From Actinomycetota bacterium (GTDB taxonomy: Bacteria > Actinomycetota > Actinomycetes > Nanopelagicales > Nanopelagicaceae): a stretch of 10,098 bases of DNA. How positions within the stretch are numbered: position 1 is the first letter of the stretch; each line of letters begins with the position of its first letter. Where the stretch lies: assembly GCA_947371865.1 (NCBI GenBank), contig CANBRH010000034.1, forward strand, positions 1-10,098, given 5' to 3'. The notes under the pieces are model-generated. The model saw only the letters and a list, made by a program, of their open reading frames with translations. It did no database searches and was not told the DNA's origin. The position numbers and the translations under genes are program-made. Shown in pieces: positions 5,461-10,098 of this stretch.

Positions 5461-8045
5461 TGGGCGGCCAAATCCCAACTTTTTCCGATTCCGATATTCA
5501 CGTCGAGTGGAACTGAGAGCACGAAGGCGCTTCCCATTTCACGACGCACTAGCTCGCTCAGCACCTCAACTTCACCGGGATAGATTTCGAAAATCAATTC
5601 ATCATGGACTTGTAAGAGCAATTGTGATTTCAGATTTAAGCTCTTCATAGCGGCGCGCGAATTAACCATGGCAACCTTAATGATGTCTGCTGCAGAACCT
5701 TGAATAGGTGCATTGAGGGCCATGCGCTCGGCAATCTCGCGGCGTTGTCGGTTCTCTTGATTGAGATCTGGCAAGTAGCGACGGCGACCCATGATGGTTT
5801 CGGTGTAACCATCGCGGCGAGCAGCTTCAACAACCGTCGCCAAGTAATCTCGAATCCCGCCAAAGCGAGTGAAATACTGGTCCATCAACGCTGCGGCATC
5901 GCCGGGTGATAGATCAAGTTGTTGAGCTAGACCGTACGAAGAAAGGCCATAAGCGAGTCCATAGGACATTGCCTTGATCTGTCTGCGCATTTCCGGATCT
6001 ACTTGATCAGGTTTAACGCCAAAGACTAAAGATGCCACAGTGGAGTGCAGATCCTCTCCACTTTGGAAGGCAGCAATCAACCCTGCATCTTTGGAAAGAT
6101 GCGCCATGATGCGCATTTCGATCTGGCTGTAATCAGCGGTCAGTAAATCCACAAATGGTGCTTGTGCCACAAAGCAATCACGAATTTTGCGGCCTTCTTC
6201 GGTACGGACCGGAATATTCTGCAAGTTGGGGTTGGTCGATGAAAGCCGGCCGGTAGCAGCCACAGTTTGCTGGAAGTCAGTATGGATGCGCCCATCGTCG
6301 GCAATGGCGCTGAGCAGGCCATCGATAGTCGTCAATAACTTACTGGTCTCGCGAATGCGCAAGAGGTGGGCTAATAACGGATGTTGGGTTTTCGCAAAGA
6401 GCCATTCCAGGCCTTCGGCATCTGTGGTGAAGCCCGTCTTAATCTTTTTCGTTTTCGGCAATTTGAGTTCGTCAAAGAGCACAACTTGTAACTGCTTTGG
6501 AGAACCCACGTTGAACTCGCGTCCGGCAGCCGTATGCGCACCTGCAGTTTCTCGCTCAACTTCACCTCGGAAAAAAGTAGCCAGGGACTCTAACTTTGGT
6601 CTATCGACCCCGATTCCCAACCGCTCCATTTCCGCTAAATCGACCATGACAGGTATTTCCAAATAGTTGATTAAGTCGGCCATGCTGCGCTCTGCCACAT
6701 GCGCTCTGAGGTCTTCAGTTAAGGCATAGATGGAACCTGCAGCTTTGCCATCAAAAGAGGTAAAGAGGTTTACCTCTTGTTCGGCAGTTACGATTCCTAA
6801 GAATCGTTCGGTGAGGTCGGCCAGGTCCAAATTTCGAGTTCCGGGATTTATAACGTATGCAGCTAATTCGGTATCGAAGACAATTCCTTGACAACCAAAA
6901 TCTCGAAGTAATCCCTTTCCGCCATGGACGTACTTGGCGATAAGTGGATTTGAAAACCACTCCCCTGGCACAGGTTCATGGACAACAAAGACTTCGCTGG
7001 CAGAAAAGGCGACCGAGTACTCGGTGATGTGGCCGTCGATAATTTGGGCATGAAAGGAAATCGGTTGATTTCGCTTCTTGATGAGTGCACTCAATTTCTC
7101 ACCCGAAATTTCCGAAACCGAAATTTCTGGTTGTTCTATTTCGGGGATCAGGTCGACTTCGGATGAAGTTGAGCTGGTGAGCACTTTGACGCGTTCTTTT
7201 AGCGCCTTAATTTCTAAAAGGTCCAACAACGAATTGATAGTTGGAGTATCAATGCCCTCCCAGTGGAGATCATTGATGGTGGCTTCAATGTGAAGCTCGC
7301 GCTCCAATTGGGTGAGTTCGCGGTTGAGTAGGACATGAGACAAGTTCTCGCGCAACGACTCCCCTGCCTTGCCTTTTACTTCATCGACTTTAGCCACCAA
7401 TTCTTTCAATGAACCATACTCTTGAATCCATTTAGCAGCGGTTTTCTCACCAACGCCAGGGACGGAAGGAAGATTGTCGCTGGGGTCGCCTCGTAGAGCG
7501 GCAAAATCTGGATACTGCGTCGGGGTCAGCCCGTATTTGGTTTCAACCTCCGAAGGGGTCATGCGCGCAAGGTCAGTAACGCCACGTTTGGGGTAGAGCA
7601 CGGTTGTACTTTCAGAAACCAATTGAAAGGAATCGCGGTCTCCAGTACAGATCAGGACTTCAAATCCTTCACTTTCAGCCCGGGTTGCAAAGGTGGCAAT
7701 AATGTCATCTGCCTCAAAGCCCTCCATTGCAAAGTGGCGAATCCCCATCGCCGCAACAAGTTCGAAGAGGTAAGAAGTTTGAGAACGAAAAGCATCTGGG
7801 GTAGCACTTCGATTAGCTTTGTACTCAGGAAATCTCTCACTTCTAAATGTCTTGCGAGAGACATCGAATGCGGCTGCGATATGAGTCGGTTTCTCATCTC
7901 TGATGAGGTTAATCAACATAGAGGCAAAGCCGTACACGGCATTTGTGGGTTGGCCTGCAGAGGTTGCAAAGTTCTCGACCGGCAGCGCGTAAAAAGCCCG
8001 ATATGCCAATGAGTGCCCATCGATGAGTAATAGGCGTTTGGTCAT
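5457..8045 (-). CDS. polA: DNA polymerase I, with 5' nuclease and degenerate proofreading domain
   Basis: Pol I removes RNA primers and fills gaps left by excision repair. The 862-residue product has an N-terminal 5' nuclease (1 to about 290: LLLIDGHS with Asp9, GFEADD, TGDRD, LRGDPSDNLPSVPGVGEKTAAKWI). A middle domain (about 310-470) has the 3'-5' exonuclease fold without its acidic residues. The C-terminal family A polymerase has motif A DYSQIEMR (Asp638), an O-helix RRQIKAMSYGLAYG (Tyr695) and motif C VHDE (Asp815). The E. coli exonuclease metal ligands (FDTET motif, Asp424, Asp501) have no acidic counterpart in my manual alignment, so no proofreading is expected, as in mycobacteria. Tyr695 replaces the usual Phe. 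The start is ATG at 8045, with no Shine-Dalgarno but TAGAAT six bases upstream. The gene converges on the MFS gene with a 4-bp overlap. Confidence 0.98.
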   Translation of the reverse strand: MTKRLLLIDGHSLAYRAFYALPVENFATSAGQPTNAVYGFASMLINLIRDEKPTHIAAAFDVSRKTFRSERFPEYKANRSATPDAFRSQTSYLFELVAAMGIRHFAMEGFEADDIIATFATRAESEGFEVLICTGDRDSFQLVSESTTVLYPKRGVTDLARMTPSEVETKYGLTPTQYPDFAALRGDPSDNLPSVPGVGEKTAAKWIQEYGSLKELVAKVDEVKGKAGESLRENLSHVLLNRELTQLERELHIEATINDLHWEGIDTPTINSLLDLLEIKALKERVKVLTSSTSSEVDLIPEIEQPEISVSEISGEKLSALIKKRNQPISFHAQIIDGHITEYSVAFSASEVFVVHEPVPGEWFSNPLIAKYVHGGKGLLRDFGCQGIVFDTELAAYVINPGTRNLDLADLTERFLGIVTAEQEVNLFTSFDGKAAGSIYALTEDLRAHVAERSMADLINYLEIPVMVDLAEMERLGIGVDRPKLESLATFFRGEVERETAGAHTAAGREFNVGSPKQLQVVLFDELKLPKTKKIKTGFTTDAEGLEWLFAKTQHPLLAHLLRIRETSKLLTTIDGLLSAIADDGRIHTDFQQTVAATGRLSSTNPNLQNIPVRTEEGRKIRDCFVAQAPFVDLLTADYSQIEMRIMAHLSKDAGLIAAFQSGEDLHSTVASLVFGVKPDQVDPEMRRQIKAMSYGLAYGLSSYGLAQQLDLSPGDAAALMDQYFTRFGGIRDYLATVVEAARRDGYTETIMGRRRYLPDLNQENRQRREIAERMALNAPIQGSAADIIKVAMVNSRAAMKSLNLKSQLLLQVHDELIFEIYPGEVEVLSELVRREMGSAFVLSVPLDVNIGIGKSWDLAAH

Positions 8046-8051
8046 GCGCCG

Positions 8052-8057
8052 ATTCTA
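8052..8057 (-). promoter_or_regulatory. Candidate -10 element of polA (leaderless type)
   Basis: On the minus strand TAGAAT (TANNNT pattern) is followed by six bases (CGGCGC) and then the polA ATG. No purine-rich ribosome binding site lies in between or just before, so a leaderless transcript is the simplest reading. A TTGACA occurs upstream (8074-8069), but only 11 bases from the hexamer, which is too close for a standard -35. The expected -35 region overlaps the -10 of the divergent thioesterase gene. Confidence 0.5.
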
Positions 8058-8059
8058 GG

Positions 8060-8085
8060 TCTAATGAGTGTCAACGCTCGTTAGA
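8060..8085. promoter_or_regulatory. 26-bp imperfect dyad in the polA/thioesterase divergent gap
   Basis: The arms TCTAATGAG (8060-8068) and CTCGTTAGA (8077-8085) are inverted repeats matching at eight of nine positions around an 8-base centre. The dyad starts two bases beyond the polA -10 candidate and overlaps four bases of the thioesterase -10 candidate. A dimeric regulator bound here would cover both promoters. It could also be an accidental consequence of two facing -10 boxes, but the matched arms extend well beyond the TAGA of one box. No regulator gene is adjacent. Confidence 0.35.
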
Positions 8086-8087
8086 AT
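8082..8087 (+). promoter_or_regulatory. Candidate -10 element of the thioesterase gene (leaderless type)
   Basis: TAGAAT, identical to the polA hexamer on the other strand, is followed by six bases (GTCGCC) and the ATG at 8094. No ribosome binding site is visible in the preceding 20 bases. The two hexamers are 24 bp apart and face away from each other, so one RNA polymerase bound here should exclude another. No -35 match is seen at 16-18 bases. Confidence 0.5.
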
Positions 8088-8093
8088 GTCGCC

Positions 8094-8498
8094 ATGATTG
8101 ATTACCTGGCTGAAATTGAAAAGCGCGGCTACGCACCTCTGGACCTGAAAATGGGCATCAAAATAACGGAAGCAAGTCCCTCTCGAATGGTCGGCACCAT
8201 GCCGGTTGAAGGAAATACTCAACCTTTGGGATTCTTACATGGCGGTGCCAATGTGGTCTTAGCCGAAAGTCTTGGATCCATTGGAACAGCGCTCCACGCC
8301 GGACCAGATCGAAAGATTGTGGGCGTAGATATCAATGCCACTCATCACAAGAGTGCAACATCAGGAATCGTGACCGGAGTTGCTACTCCGATCTCCCTCG
8401 GACGCACTCTATGCAGCTGGGAGATTGTGATCACTAATGACAAAGGTCAGCGCACATGCACTGCGCGCATTACCTGTTTGATCTTGGAGCAGAGCTAA
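8094..8498 (+). CDS. Hotdog-fold acyl-CoA thioesterase (PaaI/YdiI-like)
   Basis: The 134-residue protein resembles small cytosolic thioesterases that cleave acyl-CoA or aroyl-CoA thioesters. The core LGFLHGGANVVLAESLGSIG (45-64) is close to the E. coli YdiI (MenI) segment, with His49 and Glu58 in the places of its HGG motif and catalytic Glu. The later VGVDINATHHKSATSG (about 81-96) and LGRTLCSWEIVITNDKGQRTC also follow that family, as does the length (E. coli YdiI is about 136 residues). Such enzymes usually act as homotetramers. YdiI hydrolyses 1,4-dihydroxy-2-naphthoyl-CoA in menaquinone synthesis and EntH clears mis-charged enterobactin intermediates. With no menaquinone gene nearby I cannot choose a substrate. 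The gene diverges from polA across 48 bp, has no Shine-Dalgarno, and ends five bases from the convergent livF. Confidence 0.9.
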   Translation: MIDYLAEIEKRGYAPLDLKMGIKITEASPSRMVGTMPVEGNTQPLGFLHGGANVVLAESLGSIGTALHAGPDRKIVGVDINATHHKSATSGIVTGVATPISLGRTLCSWEIVITNDKGQRTCTARITCLILEQS

Positions 8499-8518
8499 AA
8501 AAGTTAGTGAGCTGCTCC
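8486..8518. terminator. Weak two-way hairpin over the facing stops of the thioesterase gene and livF
   Basis: GGAGCAG (8486-8492) and CTGCTCC (8512-8518) form a 7-bp perfect stem. Inside it CTAA (8495-8498) can pair with TTAG (8504-8507), a loop that holds both stop codons. The structure is symmetric enough to work in either direction between two convergent genes, but there is no T-run on either side. Termination here is therefore only a possibility. The arms are also coding sequence, which may explain them. Confidence 0.25.
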
Positions 8519-9232
8519 GGCGCCAGTACCCAAGTAGGCGGCACGCACATCTGGATCGTTGAGCAAGTCCGAAGCCTTGGCTTCCTTGACTACATGTCCG
8601 GTCTCCAGAACGTATGCACGGTGAGCGCGTTGCAGCGCTTGCTGAGCATTTTGCTCTACTAACAAAATTGTGGTTCCGGTCTGGTTGATCTCGGTGATGA
8701 TGCGGAAAATATTGGCAATCATCAGCGGAGCAAGGCCCATAGATGGTTCATCCAAGAGCAATACTTTAGGACGCGCCATGAGTGCGCGGCCGATAGCCAA
8801 CATTTGCTGCTCGCCGCCAGAGAGAGTTCCACCTGCTTGGGATGCTCGCTCTTTCAAACGTGGAAAGAGGTGGTAAACCTTCTCGAGATCTTCAGACATT
8901 TCAGCGCGACGTTCTTTGCGGAAATACTTTCCGATTTCTAGGTTTTCCAGAACAGTCATACCTGGGAAAATTCCGCGGCCTTCGGGAGCCTGGGAGATTC
9001 CAAGAGCGGTGCGCTCATGAGGTGGCAGCTTAGAAATATCTTGACCATCAAAAAGAATTTGACCGCTGGAGATATTTCGCAAACCCGAGATGGTCTTCAG
9101 CATGGTGGTTTTGCCCGCGCCATTAGCGCCAATGAGAGTAACAATTTCGCCCTGATTTACAGTGACGGTGATTCCTTTAATGGCTTCGATCTTGCCGTAG
9201 AAGACATGGATATCTTTAATTTCAAGACGCAT
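8504..9232 (-). CDS. livF: Branched-chain amino-acid ABC transporter ATPase LivF
   Basis: LivF is one of the two ATPases that drive the LivHM permease for leucine, isoleucine, valine and related substrates. It acts on the cytoplasmic face of the membrane. The 242-residue protein shows Walker A GANGAGKTT (35-43), the LivF-typical SQAPEGRGIFPGMTVLENL (80-98), signature LSGGEQQ (137-143), Walker B LLLDEPSMGL (158-167, Glu162) and LVEQNA (191-196). The H-loop His is replaced in that last motif, which is normal for LivF. The start is ATG at 9232 with AGGAG nine bases upstream, inside the end of livG; the two genes overlap by 11 bp, so translation is probably coupled. It is the last gene of the operon in this direction. 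Substrate range cannot be read from the ATPase, since relatives also serve urea or other amides. Confidence 0.95.
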   Translation of the reverse strand: MRLEIKDIHVFYGKIEAIKGITVTVNQGEIVTLIGANGAGKTTMLKTISGLRNISSGQILFDGQDISKLPPHERTALGISQAPEGRGIFPGMTVLENLEIGKYFRKERRAEMSEDLEKVYHLFPRLKERASQAGGTLSGGEQQMLAIGRALMARPKVLLLDEPSMGLAPLMIANIFRIITEINQTGTTILLVEQNAQQALQRAHRAYVLETGHVVKEAKASDLLNDPDVRAAYLGTGAGAAH

Positions 9233-9998
9233 CAGCAGGTGCTCCTAAGTAGGCCTCGATAACCTTTGGATCATTTTGGACAACAGATGGGATGTCATCG
9301 GCGATCTTGACACCGAAGTCGAGTACGGAGACCCGATCGGAGATTCCCATGATCAACGACATGTCGTGCTCGATAAGAAGTACGGTGTAACCAGCATCGC
9401 GAATCTTACGAATGGTCGCAGCAAGTGCTTCTTTTTCGGCAGGGTTAAAGCCAGCGGCTGGCTCGTCCAAGAGCAGTAACTGTGGCTCGGTGCCCATGGC
9501 ACGAGCGATTTCGAGACGACGTTGATCACCGTAAGGAAGGTTCTTGGCAAGTTGGTCGGAGCGATGATCGATCCCCATGAACTTTAAAAGCTCGTGGGCG
9601 CGTTCACGTCCAGCCTTCTCTTCTCGACGTGCCTTGGGAGTCCCAAAGAGCGCACCAACGAGACCGGTCTTCTTATGCACATCGGATGCGGTCATTACAT
9701 TTTCCAAAGTAGTCATCTCGCCGAAGAGGCGCACGTTCTGGAAGGTACGAGCAATTCCGGACTTGGTTATCTTGTCGCGCTTCTTGCCTACAACAGATCC
9801 ACCATTGAAAATGATTTCGCCACTTGTTGGTGTGTAAACGCCAGTGACAACATTGAAGACTGTGGTCTTGCCGGCGCCGTTGGGACCAATCAAGGCGCAA
9901 ATCTCGCCTTTGTTGACGTGAAAATTCACGCCATCCAGTGCCTTGACGCCACCAAACTGCATGGTGACATTTTGAAGATCAAGAATTCGCTCAGACAT
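9222..9998 (-). CDS. livG: Branched-chain amino-acid ABC transporter ATPase LivG
   Basis: This is the partner ATPase of LivF. The 258-residue product has Walker A GPNGAGKTT (38-46), the LivG-typical ARTFQNVRLFGEMTTLENVM, the variant signature NLPYGDQRRLEIARAM (in place of LSGGQ), Walker B LLLLDEPAAGFNP and a canonical H-loop IEHDM. The C-terminal IEAYLGA is shared by the family. I place the start at the ATG at 9998, where MSERILDLQNV gives the usual short lead into the first strand and AGGA lies a few bases upstream. An earlier in-frame codon at 10073 would add a basic stretch unlike the family and cover the livM end. The gene overlaps livM by 8 bp and livF by 11 bp, typical of a tightly coupled operon. 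Confidence 0.96.
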   Translation of the reverse strand: MSERILDLQNVTMQFGGVKALDGVNFHVNKGEICALIGPNGAGKTTVFNVVTGVYTPTSGEIIFNGGSVVGKKRDKITKSGIARTFQNVRLFGEMTTLENVMTASDVHKKTGLVGALFGTPKARREEKAGRERAHELLKFMGIDHRSDQLAKNLPYGDQRRLEIARAMGTEPQLLLLDEPAAGFNPAEKEALAATIRKIRDAGYTVLLIEHDMSLIMGISDRVSVLDFGVKIADDIPSVVQNDPKVIEAYLGAPADAS

Positions 9999-10098
9999 TG
10001 GATTCCTCTCCAGCAATTGGATCCACGCTCTTCTTCTGAATCTTCTCGCGCTTCTTACGCGGCAAGAGTCCATCAGGGCGAACGTTCATGATGATGAC
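9991..10098 (-). CDS. livM: C-terminal end of branched-chain amino-acid permease LivM (partial)
   Basis: Only the last 35 codons and the stop lie in the window; the frame is open at the right edge. The translation contains IIMNVRPDGLLPRKKREK followed by a charged tail. The V-R-P-x-G-L-L-P motif after the last membrane helix, followed by basic residues, is the usual ending of LivM-type permeases. Its TGA overlaps the start of livG by 8 bp, which fits the livH-livM-livG-livF order. The assignment rests on this short motif and the neighbours. The extended acidic end (VDPIAGEESNV) is not informative. Confidence 0.8.
   Translation of the reverse strand, partial: VIIMNVRPDGLLPRKKREKIQKKSVDPIAGEESNV

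Noticed and set aside
8052..8074. TTGACA upstream of the polA -10, and a similar TTGTCG upstream of the coaE -10, both 11 bases from the hexamer
   Set aside because: An 11-base spacer is too short for a standard sigma-70 promoter, and the MFS and thioesterase genes have no such element. I treat the coincidence of two as chance, although it could be rechecked with mapped starts.
9999..10073. Upstream in-frame start that would lengthen LivG by 25 residues
   Set aside because: The extra residues (RVRSARRFRRRAW region) match nothing in LivG, cover the end of livM, and the ATG at 9998 has a good AGGA and the expected N-terminus.
9594..10091. 165-codon open frame on the plus strand
   Set aside because: It lies opposite livG and livM, whose motifs are clear. 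The translation has no recognisable domain and the frame is a shadow of the codon pattern on the other strand.
1..10098. Mobile elements, CRISPR array, tRNA or rRNA genes, toxin-antitoxin or defence modules
   Set aside because: Both strands were read. No terminal inverted repeats, transposase or integrase motifs, regularly spaced repeats, tRNA-like folds or small paired genes were found; nearly all the sequence is accounted for by housekeeping and transporter genes.

Overview
The window is an ordinary, gene-dense stretch of an actinobacterial chromosome. The strongest evidence is the S1 protein, whose four repeats and C-terminal tail read like those of Streptomyces and Mycobacterium. The gene order polA - rpsA - coaE - uvrB on one strand is also the one I recall from Mycobacterium tuberculosis (Rv1629, Rv1630, Rv1631, Rv1633). 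DNA polymerase I has the actinobacterial pattern of a degenerate proofreading domain and a Tyr in the O-helix. Base composition is moderate rather than GC-rich and intergenic gaps are short (0-107 bp). This fits a compact, lower-GC actinobacterium, possibly a streamlined aquatic lineage, but that placement is inference.

Layout from left to right. The minus strand carries uvrB (1-2069; its last codons lie outside the window), coaE (2069-2668) and rpsA (2768-4126). A strong UUCG-loop terminator lies between rpsA and coaE. A divergent 107-bp gap follows, then a plus-strand MFS transporter (4234-5460). That gene converges on polA (5457-8045, minus) and their stop codons interlock. A 48-bp divergent gap separates polA from a plus-strand hotdog-fold thioesterase (8094-8498). 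The thioesterase converges, with a 5-bp gap, on the end of a branched-chain amino-acid ABC transporter operon on the minus strand: livM (only the last 35 codons), livG (9222-9998) and livF (8504-9232), with overlapping reading frames. No stretch longer than about 110 bases lacks a gene.

Function. polA and uvrB act together in excision repair: UvrB verifies damage, and Pol I fills the gap. rpsA encodes an mRNA-binding ribosomal protein and coaE the last step of coenzyme A synthesis. The MFS pump and the thioesterase are accessory metabolic genes on the opposite strand. The Liv genes energise uptake of branched-chain or related amino acids.

Regulation. Four genes (coaE, the MFS gene, polA and the thioesterase) have a TAGNNT hexamer exactly six bases upstream of the start codon. 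Three of them lack an obvious Shine-Dalgarno. This is the layout expected of leaderless actinobacterial transcripts. rpsA, livG and livF instead have Shine-Dalgarno-like sequences. The polA/thioesterase gap also holds a 26-bp imperfect dyad that could be an operator. I found no mobile element, CRISPR array, RNA gene, phage or defence module. I do not see an undescribed system here; the points worth checking are the start architectures, the divergent control regions and the polymerase active site.
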